Shown here: positions 26,274 to 33,013 of the stretch, one piece after another
Position numbering within the stretch: position 1 is the first letter of the stretch
Layout: each line of letters starts with the position of its first letter
DNA from: an uncultured Desulfuromonadales bacterium
GTDB lineage: Bacteria; Desulfobacterota; Desulfuromonadia; Desulfuromonadales; Trichloromonadaceae
NCBI GenBank assembly: GCA_945787465.1
Contig: CALZIZ010000008.1
Location: forward strand, 1-46,576
Length of the DNA: 46,576 nt
Reading direction: 5' to 3'
Notes under the pieces: generated by a model
What the model was told of the DNA's origin: nothing
What the model saw: the letters and a program-made list of their open reading frames with translations, nothing else
Database searches by the model: none
Made by a program: the position numbers and the translations under genes

Positions 26274-27869
26274 TCAGAGCTTATCGACGATAAACTCAGG
26301 GAATAACGTAGGTGATTTGGAAACATTGGAAATTCGTAGGGCCTTCAGACTGTCATAGTAACGATGAACATGATTCAGGGTGGCATTGCCCGGCTCATTG
26401 TGTTTCCTCTTGGCAGCAGCGATCCCGGCTCTTCTGCCGAAAACGAAGATATCCAGCAACGAATTGCCCATGGCGCGGTTTCTTCCGTGAATGCCGCCGG
26501 CGGCTTCGCCGGCAACAAAGAGATTCTGCACCGAAGATTCGCCTTTTTCATCGATGAGCACCCCGCCGTTTTGGTAATGCAGGGTGGGATAGATGAGCAG
26601 CGGGCTTTTGGTAACATCGATCTTGACCCGCATGAATTGTTTATAGAGGGAGGGAAACCGCTTTTTGAGAAAGCCTTTTTCCCGGGTCTCTTCCAGGACG
26701 GGAATATCAAGCCAGACCCCCACCCTACCTGATTGGGTTTTGACACCGTTGCCGATCTGACATTCCTGAATAATAGCGGAGGCCACCACATCACGGGTTT
26801 CCAGCTCGTTAACGAACCGCTCCCCGTGGACGTTGACCAGGTGGGCGCCAAGGCTGCGGATCGCTTCGGTAACCAGCACCCCGACCATATGATCGGGAAA
26901 CATCACCCCGGTCGGATGATATTGAAAGGAGTCGAGGCCCTCCATCCGGGCACCGGCTCGGTAGGCCAATACCACCGCGTCTCCGGTAGCCCCGAAATTG
27001 TTAGAAGTGGGAAACCCCTGGTTGTGAAGCCGACCGGCGCCTCCGGTAGCGAGAATCACCGCCTTGGCCTTGACCGCGAAAAAGCGTTTGCGGCCGAGGT
27101 CGAAAAGAATGGCCCCGTTGCACTCACCCGCCTCGTTCGTGGTCAATTCCACTGCTGGGGTGAATTCGGAGATTTCGATCCGGTCGCTCTTGCGCAGCTC
27201 GTCTTTGAGAACCTTCATGATGTTCAGGCCGGTATGGTCGCCGATAGAAAGGATTCGGGCCGAGGACAGCCCGCCGGCCTTCTTGGTCGCCAGATTGCCG
27301 CTCGCGTCCCGGTCGAAATTGACGCCGATATCGAGCAGCCATTTGACGATCCCGGGTCCGTCTTCGACCATGGTCTTGACCAGACTCCGTTTGCCGGCAA
27401 ACTGGCCGGCCAACATGGTGTCGGCGAAATGTTTGATGAGAGAGTCATTCTCCGCCACCGAAGCCTGCATCCCCCCCAGGGCCATTATGGTGTTAGAGTT
27501 GCCCAACCTCAGTTTGGTGGCCAGCAACACCCGGGCGCCGACGCTTTCGGCGAACAACGCCGCGGTAACCCCGGCCCCACCGCCGCCCAGGACCAGGACA
27601 TCGGTGGTGTATTCAGGAACCAGGTCGATCTTGGAATAATCCAGATCGCTGAACGCCTCTAGAAGGTCGGCAACCTCATGGGTTACCCGGTCGCCCTTGT
27701 TAGCTCCGATTCTGAGATTACGAAATGCCGAATCCTTGTAATCGGGGTGGTACCCTTTCAGCAGTTCGCTCTTTTCCTGATCGGAAAATTTTCCCAACGT
27801 CTGTTCTTTTCTTTTTTTCCGGGTGGCCGCCGCTTTCTCCAGAGGCTCGATCAGATATTCAGCATACAT
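26274..27869 (-). CDS. Fumarate reductase/succinate dehydrogenase-type flavoprotein
   Basis: 531 residues. The FAD Rossmann motif is VLVLGGGGAGVTAALFAE. Active-site segments of the SdhA/FrdA family are present: QYHPTGV, TEAIRSLGAHLVNVHGERFVNE (catalytic Arg region), TLHYQNGGV, and AGEAAGGIHGRNRAMGNSLLD. The segment that normally reads RSHT, where His binds FAD covalently, reads LGNSNTIMALGG; the His is Asn, as in non-covalent relatives. An extra ~85 basic and charged residues precede the FAD motif. The gene follows the iron-sulphur subunit by 12 bases and no membrane anchor gene is present, so the enzyme is probably soluble. Direction (fumarate reduction versus succinate oxidation) is inferred from the setting. 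GGAGG precedes the ATG. Confidence 0.85.
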   Translation of the reverse strand: MYAEYLIEPLEKAAATRKKRKEQTLGKFSDQEKSELLKGYHPDYKDSAFRNLRIGANKGDRVTHEVADLLEAFSDLDYSKIDLVPEYTTDVLVLGGGGAGVTAALFAESVGARVLLATKLRLGNSNTIMALGGMQASVAENDSLIKHFADTMLAGQFAGKRSLVKTMVEDGPGIVKWLLDIGVNFDRDASGNLATKKAGGLSSARILSIGDHTGLNIMKVLKDELRKSDRIEISEFTPAVELTTNEAGECNGAILFDLGRKRFFAVKAKAVILATGGAGRLHNQGFPTSNNFGATGDAVVLAYRAGARMEGLDSFQYHPTGVMFPDHMVGVLVTEAIRSLGAHLVNVHGERFVNELETRDVVASAIIQECQIGNGVKTQSGRVGVWLDIPVLEETREKGFLKKRFPSLYKQFMRVKIDVTKSPLLIYPTLHYQNGGVLIDEKGESSVQNLFVAGEAAGGIHGRNRAMGNSLLDIFVFGRRAGIAAAKRKHNEPGNATLNHVHRYYDSLKALRISNVSKSPTLFPEFIVDKL

Positions 27870-27881
27870 ACGATACCTCCA

Positions 27882-28556
27882 TTAACCTTCAACGGTCTTG
27901 CGACAGAAATCTCTCAGGGCCTCATCGCTCATGGTCAGGATTTTCCCAAACTCTTCATCATTCTTTAGAGATTCCACCTCTTTCAGCCTTTTTTGGAGAT
28001 TGGCAGGAATGGGGCGCTGTCTGGCGCAGGAGCGCTGGATATAGAGCCCGACAAACTGGGGTGCAATGCTTTTTGGACACCGGGAGGCACACAGCCCGCA
28101 CATGTGGCAGTCCATAACCCTCTCGGCGGCCGGGAAAAAATCTTCTTCCTTGGCCTTTTTCATGACCCCAGCCACATCAATCCATTCCGGACAGATATTG
28201 CAGGCTTTGCAATCGTTGCAGGAGTAGAGTTCCGGATACATTTCCGATAGCACCCCCAGAGGATCTTCCAGGCTCTTCATGTCGTATCGTGCAACCCGGG
28301 AGGGAAAATAGGGGAGCATGATCACATTCATTCCCTCCTCGACAACCACCTGGCAACCCAACCCGAACTTGACTCTCTGTGCCCCGGCTTCAAGAAAAGC
28401 CACGGTACAGGCGCCGCACAACCCAGAAAGACATCCGATTCCACGGTTGAGTTCATGACCGGTGTCCCAGAGGGCCTCGATAACAGTCAGCCCCTCGGGG
28501 ACCCTGATCTTTCTTCCTTCGAGTTCCATGGTGATCATCGTTTTCTGCTCTTTCAT
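27882..28556 (-). CDS. Fumarate reductase/succinate dehydrogenase-type iron-sulphur subunit
   Basis: 224 residues from the ATG at 28556 (a GTG two codons upstream is possible; GAGGG lies just before). The N-terminal plant-type [2Fe-2S] fold has Cys44, 49, 52 and 70 (frame numbering from the GTG) in GIGCLSGLCGACTV and FGLGC. Two further groups follow: CNDCKACNICP (115-124) and CHMCGLCASRCP (152-162), giving two cubane clusters. This is the SdhB/FrdB layout. The C-terminus has the PQFVGLYIQRSCARQ stretch but no CCG heterodisulphide-type domain, so it is not a TfrB. It is the promoter-proximal gene, ~180 bases from the operator at 28737. Confidence 0.86.
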   Translation of the reverse strand: MKEQKTMITMELEGRKIRVPEGLTVIEALWDTGHELNRGIGCLSGLCGACTVAFLEAGAQRVKFGLGCQVVVEEGMNVIMLPYFPSRVARYDMKSLEDPLGVLSEMYPELYSCNDCKACNICPEWIDVAGVMKKAKEEDFFPAAERVMDCHMCGLCASRCPKSIAPQFVGLYIQRSCARQRPIPANLQKRLKEVESLKNDEEFGKILTMSDEALRDFCRKTVEG

Positions 28557-28736
28557 AGCCACCCTCTTCGTTAGGCAGTCACAGCTCGCAGGGGTTTTGT
28601 CGGTAGATACGCGGTTAAGAGAATGCTTTTCCCGACCTATCCATTCAGGTTCATCCCGGCCACTTGATTACCGGTCTTACATTATAGGTTGCAAATTGAT
28701 TTTTTCTACTTTTAGAACATTACTCATGAATAGTAT

Positions 28737-28750
28737 TTGACTCAGGTCAA
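28737..28750 (-). promoter_or_regulatory. Perfectly symmetrical FNR/DNR-type operator upstream of frd-acl block
   Basis: TTGACTCAGGTCAA is an exact TTGAC-N4-GTCAA palindrome. On the minus strand TAAAAG (28714-28709) lies with its centre 32 bases downstream, the distance expected for a -10 element with activator at -41.5. The match to the FNR/DNR/HcpR half-site type is strong; which family member binds is unknown. Confidence 0.8.
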
Positions 28751-28964
28751 TTATTGAAAATCTCTTAATTTTCTAAAACCATTCAGCCACGGGATGGGCG
28801 TACTTGGCATCGAGGTGGGGAAGATGTAACTCAGAGGCAATGTTTTTCGCTGATTTGTTGGATCTTGCGGCACAATCCTTTACCCTGAATACGTAAGTCT
28901 GACCAGACTTTGGATCGAATTCTTTACAAAAAGGAAAAACAGCGGGGAATAACCTGAAGGGGGC

Positions 28965-29012
28965 AAAAAAAAGCGGCCATGCGGCCCCCCTGGGAGGGGA
29001 CAGCATGGCCGC
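28965..29012 (-). terminator. Rho-independent terminator of the Cache-domain gene
   Basis: GCGGCCATG (28973-28981) pairs with CATGGCCGC (29004-29012); the intervening bases hold a second CCCCTCCC/GGGGGG pairing. On the minus strand eight T follow. It lies ~47 bases after the stop. Confidence 0.92.
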
Positions 29013-29058
29013 CTGAAATGGTATTCGAAGAACGGGTAAATGAAAACGCTATGGAGTC

Positions 29059-29554
29059 TTAGTGGTAAATCCCTGCGCCGACAAACATGTCGGTTCCGGG
29101 TACCCGATAGATATAGGTCGATTTCTCCGATGGCTCCTTGGCCCTGGGCTTGGGCCAAAGGTAATCGACCCACCCCTCACCGGCGGTTGAGGCGACTTCA
29201 ACGAACTCGACAAACAACATTTTCGGATCTTTCTTGTTTTTGTCGGTCACTCGGAGCAGGCTGCCCTTCTTGGTCAACTGGGGGATGATTGGATGGGCCA
29301 GCATGTTGCCCTGAAGATCCATAAGAAAGACGTACGTGTCCTTCCAGACAAACTTCCCTTCTTTGTTGCCGATTTCAGCGATGGCACCCGTCTTGTCCTG
29401 CAGAAGCATTTCGGCAGCCAATTTTGTCTGGGCAACACACTCATCCCTGGTTGCGCTTTCGGCAAATGCGGTTCCGGTCAGAAGAAATCCCACAAACAGT
29501 GTCAGTAGCAGTTTCGAGAACTTTTTCCAGTAGCAGTTTCGAGAACTTTTTCAT
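29059..29554 (-). CDS. Exported single-Cache-domain protein; start disrupted by 25-bp duplication
   Basis: The intact downstream frame (29059-29493, from a GTG) encodes a small Cache sensor: DKTGAIAEIGNKEGKFVWKD, YVFLMDLQGNMLAHP, GWVDYLWPKPRAKEPSEKS and YRVPGTDMFVGAGIYH. Such stand-alone Cache proteins are periplasmic ligand binders. A good start exists at 29554 (GGGGGAAGT then ATG AAA AAG) and would begin a signal peptide KKFSKLLL..., but the 24-base stretch after the ATG is tandemly duplicated with one extra base (period 25). The first copy therefore shifts the frame, and the signal peptide reads correctly only from the second copy, which has no start codon. As written the gene is frameshifted; removal of one copy would restore a 157-residue secreted protein. 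Confidence 0.75.
29503..29551 (-). repeat. Tandem 25-bp duplication in the signal-peptide region
   Basis: The plus-strand unit starting CAGTAGCAGTTTCG and ending AACTTTTT (24 bases) is present at 29503-29526 and again at 29528-29551, separated by a single C. Identity of the copies is complete. Confidence 0.95.
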
Positions 29555-30095
29555 ACTTCCCCCATCTTGAGTTAGATTTAGGATCTCCGCCCTGTCAGCG
29601 ATTTTATTTATGCGTTTTCACACCAGAAACCTTGCTAGTCCCGTCCCTTAGTGCCCCCTGCGGTTAATCCTGTCTGCTAATTATGGCCCTTTTTCCCGCT
29701 GTCTGCGTTACGCCTCCTTGACTTAACGCAAGCTAGGCCTGCGTCGGCGCGCCTTGACACCAAGCAAAATGCCTCAGAATTATTTGACACGACTACCCGC
29801 ACGGGACACTAGCTTCCGGATGGATACCAGCTGGCATCCAACCTCCTTTCTGCAGAATATCCAGATCAATTCGCTGGCCAGGCCAAGGTTGATCAAGCCC
29901 CCTTCTTTATGCTCGCTGTGAGATCGACTTTAATTGAGGGGCAACAGGGAAAATACTAACACTGTTTTTATTTTTGTAAAACCTTTTTTAATCTTTATTT
30001 TTTCACATTATTTTTCAATATCATAAGGCGCAACACAATGTTTTCTTTTTTAGAATTACAGACCTAAGCACCTGCCCTCGCCTTTCTTTCCGGGA
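29555..30095. other. Gene-free stretch with a possible MITE-like element
   Basis: 541 bases between the Cache gene and the exonuclease gene. GCTAGTCCCG (29634-29643) and its near-complement CGGGACACTAGC (29802-29813) could be ends of an ~180-base non-coding element; a TGCGTT/AACGCA stem lies inside (~29703-29729). The remainder is AT-rich (29940-30060) and probably includes promoters. I recognise no coding sequence. Confidence 0.35.
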
Positions 30096-30734
30096 CTAAA
30101 AAAAGCTCTCTTCTTGAGCCTCTTTTTTTAAAAACGTTGGAACCTTGGCTTTTGCAACGGTGGCCAGTCGATTCATCAATTCAAAAGAGATACGTTGAAA
30201 ACCATAGGCCGCTTGCAAATCATGCCCCATGCGCAACCACAGGTGGGCCGTCATTTCAGCATCGGCAAGGGCCCGGTGAAACTGCCCCTCGGTGGGCAAC
30301 TGTTTATATTTCACCAGGGTCTCAAGCTTATGGTTCGGGGCCTCCGGATAGATCCGCCGAGCCACAAGCAGAGTGCAACCAAAGTCCTGCTGCCTGCGCA
30401 TTTGAATCCGGTTCAGCTCGGCATCGAGAAACCTTCTGTCAAATGATGCATTGTGTGCGACCAGGGGATATTTGCCGATAAAGTTGCAAAACTCTGCCAT
30501 CACATCAGAGGTTTTTGGGGCCTCACGCAACATATCGTTGGTAATTCCGGTAAATCCCTCGATAAAGCTATTGATCCTCCTCTCGGGGTTCATCAGGCTC
30601 TGGAAACGATCGACAATTTCATTCTCCCGAATGAGGACGGCGCCGACCTCGATGGCTCGCTCGCCCTGCTCGGGGGACATGCCGGTTGTCTCGAAATCAA
30701 GGACCACAACCCCCTCAGGTGCCCAATTACACAC
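30096..30734 (-). CDS. DnaQ-like 3'-5' exonuclease (DEDDh family)
   Basis: 212 residues. ExoI VVLDFETTGMSP, ExoII HNASFDRRFLDAE and ExoIII HRALADAEMT give the four acidic metal ligands and the active-site His of the DEDDh group, as in DNA polymerase III epsilon and PolC. FTGITNDML and NHKLETLVKY are also typical. The start is a GTG at 30734 with GGGAG 9 bases upstream. It lacks the C-terminal polymerase-binding segment of true DnaQ and is a stand-alone gene, so repair or RNA turnover is as likely as replication proofreading. Confidence 0.9.
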   Translation of the reverse strand: MCNWAPEGVVVLDFETTGMSPEQGERAIEVGAVLIRENEIVDRFQSLMNPERRINSFIEGFTGITNDMLREAPKTSDVMAEFCNFIGKYPLVAHNASFDRRFLDAELNRIQMRRQQDFGCTLLVARRIYPEAPNHKLETLVKYKQLPTEGQFHRALADAEMTAHLWLRMGHDLQAAYGFQRISFELMNRLATVAKAKVPTFLKKEAQEESFF

Positions 30735-30858
30735 TTCTCAAAACTCCCTTCCGTGAAACCTTAACCACCCCTGGCGGTATATGGCCATGCTAAAAAGATA
30801 GGGCAAGACCGAACCGCATCTCACCCCATCGTGATTTCAAAAGGATACTAATATTTTA

Positions 30859-31107
30859 CTACTCTCGCCGCCGCGGCCATAAGAGCAACACCAACACCCC
30901 CAGGCTGGTCGGCAGGGCGACGATCACCAACTTGGCGACTTCAATCCAGGCCGCATAGCAGGCCTGCTCCACTGTGAAACTGGATGGGAAAAACCCTTTA
31001 AGGTAATGAATTTCTGCAATACTATGCCAGGCAACGCCACCGAGAACCCCCACCAGGGCCAGGGCCGCGACCAAGCGCAGGTTGTGAAACACAGCTTTTC
31101 TGGTCAT
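30859..31107 (-). CDS. Small two-helix membrane protein
   Basis: 82 residues with two hydrophobic segments (about 11-27 and 58-78) and basic ends (MTRK, WPRRRE). It overlaps the stop of the upstream secretin-like gene by 4 bases (ATGA), so the two are almost certainly made together. I do not recognise a family. The loop between the helices carries WHSIAEIHYLKGFFPSSFTVEQ and would be periplasmic if both termini are inside. Confidence 0.65.
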   Translation of the reverse strand: MTRKAVFHNLRLVAALALVGVLGGVAWHSIAEIHYLKGFFPSSFTVEQACYAAWIEVAKLVIVALPTSLGVLVLLLWPRRRE

Positions 31108-31964
31108 TTTTCAACCTTGACCCAGACCGCCGCCGATTGGCTGCCACGACCGGTTCCGATCGCCAGTATCGCCCGGCTGATTTCGTCACTATCCTGCAAA
31201 TGGCCACCGAGATTGTACCAGACCCCGAAGGGGATATTGACAGTGGTTGTCAGAGCCTGAAACTCCAGGGTCTGTTCGGCCCCTCCAGGCAGAGAGGCCA
31301 TATGTGGGGTGATTTCAATTGTCACTGAATCGCCCCGAAGGTGGGGTCGAACCAGAAAGCCAGTAGAGACCTCCCGAAAGTCGAGGGTGCGCGAAACTCC
31401 GGAATAACGTCCGGTCACAACCGCCAGCTGCCGACTGAAGGGAACCTGCTGCCCCACGGTGATCAGGCCCTGTTGGCCGTCGAGAACCTGAATAAATTGC
31501 TCGCTCGATTGCTGCATGTTGCCCAACCGACGAGAATAGCGTACCCGCGGATCCCCCGGCTGATCGCCGCCGAGAACAACCCCAGGTCGGCTTGATAAGG
31601 TTTTGCCGCCGCCGACCCTGATGCGACCGTTGCCAATCGCCCCCGAAGCCTGCCCTTCTCTTCGCACATACCCCTTACTTCGGTCCTGACGGACACTGAT
31701 GCGCAAGGTTTGGCGCTTGATGTCAAGCTGCCTCACCAGGTCTTCGATGGAAGCGAACGAAGCCGCATCGGTCTTGATAATAAGTTTGTTTTCATAGATA
31801 GTGGCCTGACCTCCTTTTCCGAGCAGAGGACGCACGACCTTAACGAGCTCTTCAGCAGACCGGTGTTGCAAGGGGATCACCTTGAATTCCCCGGCCAGAG
31901 CCGTTTGGGCCATCAGCAACAGCAAAAGTAAAAGAATATGCACTGTACAGTGGCTTCTTGTCAT
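31104..31964 (-). CDS. Exported secretin-like protein (N0-type domain plus partial secretin fold)
   Basis: 286 residues with a Leu-rich signal peptide to ALAG. Residues ~25-95 (FKVIPLQHRSAEELVKVVRPLL ... LDIKRQTLRISVRQ) are the secretin short/N-domain found in GspD/PilQ and NolW-type proteins. Residues ~150-285 (IQVLDGQQGLITVGQQVPF, VSTGFLVRPHLRGDSVTIEITPHMA) resemble the first part of the secretin barrel domain, but the membrane-crossing C-terminal part is missing, so it cannot form a normal secretin pore alone. GGAGG lies before the ATG. It is coupled to the small membrane protein downstream. Role unknown; a periplasmic assembly or scaffold factor is possible. Confidence 0.72.
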   Translation of the reverse strand: MTRSHCTVHILLLLLLLMAQTALAGEFKVIPLQHRSAEELVKVVRPLLGKGGQATIYENKLIIKTDAASFASIEDLVRQLDIKRQTLRISVRQDRSKGYVRREGQASGAIGNGRIRVGGGKTLSSRPGVVLGGDQPGDPRVRYSRRLGNMQQSSEQFIQVLDGQQGLITVGQQVPFSRQLAVVTGRYSGVSRTLDFREVSTGFLVRPHLRGDSVTIEITPHMASLPGGAEQTLEFQALTTTVNIPFGVWYNLGGHLQDSDEISRAILAIGTGRGSQSAAVWVKVEK

Positions 31965-32055
31965 TGCAGAGCCTCCAGGAAAATCCTATTGATATACACA
32001 AATAGTAATTCAAAATTGGGCCAAATTGAAGAGCGAAGGCCGGCAACAGGTTTTT

Positions 32056-32721
32056 TTACAGAACAGAGTCCGGCTCGGCTAACAGGAGACGGTTTTTGGG
32101 GGTAATATCGTCAGGGATCTGCTGGGTATATATCCGGTACCCCTGCCTGCGAAGGCGAGCAACGCGAGTGACATCGACGGCAAGGGGCCCGTCAAGCCAG
32201 CCCTGCAATCCACCGAGATCGGCACCATCAAGATCATGACAACAGGGAAGCAGAGAAAGACGAGCCCCAGCCGAAACAGCCCGCTCAAGAACAAGGTCAC
32301 TCAGCCCGCCGCAGGCGTGAACCGAAACGACCAGATCGTCGCTGCAAAGCGCCACCGAATCAAGCTCCGTCTCCATAAACCGCACCCGCCCTCTCAGGCG
32401 AGGCCAGGCGTCTTCCAGTACCTCGGCCAGCTTTGCGGCGCTGGCCGGAAGGCAGCGGTCAACCGCAAGAGCCTCCGTGGAACTGCTATCGAGCAGCAAA
32501 AGAATATAGGCGGTCAACCCATGACCGCAGGCCAGGTCGACCACCCTGCCGCCCCGAAAGCGACGTCTCACCCGACGGGCAACCTCCCAGGCTTCGTAGA
32601 GTTCTTTACGCGGCAGGCAACCGGCTCGGCAGACGGCCCGGGCGATGCGGTCGAAGAGAGTCTCGCCGGCAAACTGGGGTATCAGCTTTTCGGTCAGGCG
32701 GTTGCGGGAGGCGCGGTTCAC
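32056..32721 (-). CDS. SAM-dependent methyltransferase (Methyltransf_32/GSTCD-like)
   Basis: 221 residues. Motif I is VVDLACGHGLTAYIL, the acidic residue binding SAM ribose is in ALAVDRCLP, and the family-specific segments VSVHACGGLSDLVLE and LSLLPCCHDL follow. The last two, a His-Ala-Cys-Gly and a Pro-Cys-Cys-His, are what I associate with the Methyltransf_32 group. The substrate is unknown. The GTG start overlaps the YwbE stop codon (GTGA), so it is translationally coupled to that gene. Confidence 0.78.
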   Translation of the reverse strand: MNRASRNRLTEKLIPQFAGETLFDRIARAVCRAGCLPRKELYEAWEVARRVRRRFRGGRVVDLACGHGLTAYILLLLDSSSTEALAVDRCLPASAAKLAEVLEDAWPRLRGRVRFMETELDSVALCSDDLVVSVHACGGLSDLVLERAVSAGARLSLLPCCHDLDGADLGGLQGWLDGPLAVDVTRVARLRRQGYRIYTQQIPDDITPKNRLLLAEPDSVL

Positions 32722-32915
32722 GATTCGAGGGCAGCCTGAACCCTGCCGACCTGGCCATCTTCGAGCCTGACCTTGATCCCCCGCGAATGAAAGGGCGCCT
32801 TGGTGAGGAGATCCTTGACGATGCCCTCTGTGAGCTTGCCGGTACGCTGATCCTTTTTCAGAATAACAGCCACCGCAAGTCCGGGATGAATATCTTTTCT
32901 TTGCTGTCCAAACAT
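32718..32915 (-). CDS. ywbE: YwbE family protein
   Basis: 65 residues. The sequence follows the YwbE/DUF2196 family almost throughout: GQQRKDIHPGLAVAVILKK, DQRTGKLTEGIVKDLLT, FHSRGIKVRLEDGQVGRV. The family is small, basic, cytoplasmic and uncharacterised, with a KOW-like beta-barrel look. AGGA lies before the ATG. It overlaps the methyltransferase by 4 bases. Confidence 0.9.
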   Translation of the reverse strand: MFGQQRKDIHPGLAVAVILKKDQRTGKLTEGIVKDLLTKAPFHSRGIKVRLEDGQVGRVQAALES

Positions 32916-32927
32916 GTAAATCCTAGC

Positions 32928-32948
32928 GTGATTGGTGATTGGTGATTG
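32928..32948. repeat. Heptanucleotide tandem repeat GTGATTG x3
   Basis: Three exact copies of GTGATTG just upstream of the YwbE gene, in the short gap to murB. A second, unrelated heptamer array lies 38 bases away. Confidence 0.9.
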
Positions 32949-32985
32949 GCCAGAATCCGGACCGGATAATTTTTTCCTAGCCCCC

Positions 32986-33013
32986 TTCTACCTTCTACCT
33001 TCTACCTTCTACC
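32986..33013. repeat. Heptanucleotide tandem repeat TTCTACC x4 across the murB stop codon
   Basis: Four exact copies of TTCTACC on the plus strand. Read as minus-strand murB codons they encode the terminal V-E-G-R-R and the TAG stop, so any change in copy number would alter the C-terminus of MurB. Confidence 0.92.

Larger units (their letters stand above)
28557..29058. other. Intergenic region with operator and terminator
   Basis: 502 bases. It holds the promoter region of the frd-like genes (FNR-type box, 28737-28750) and the terminator of the Cache gene (28965-29012). Two small minus-strand frames (28773-29006 and 28880-29173) overlap the terminator hairpin and lack ribosome sites; not called. 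Confidence 0.6.

Noticed and set aside
28773-29173. Two small minus-strand frames between the Cache and frdB-like genes
   Set aside because: Both cover the strong terminator of the Cache gene, and neither has a supported start.
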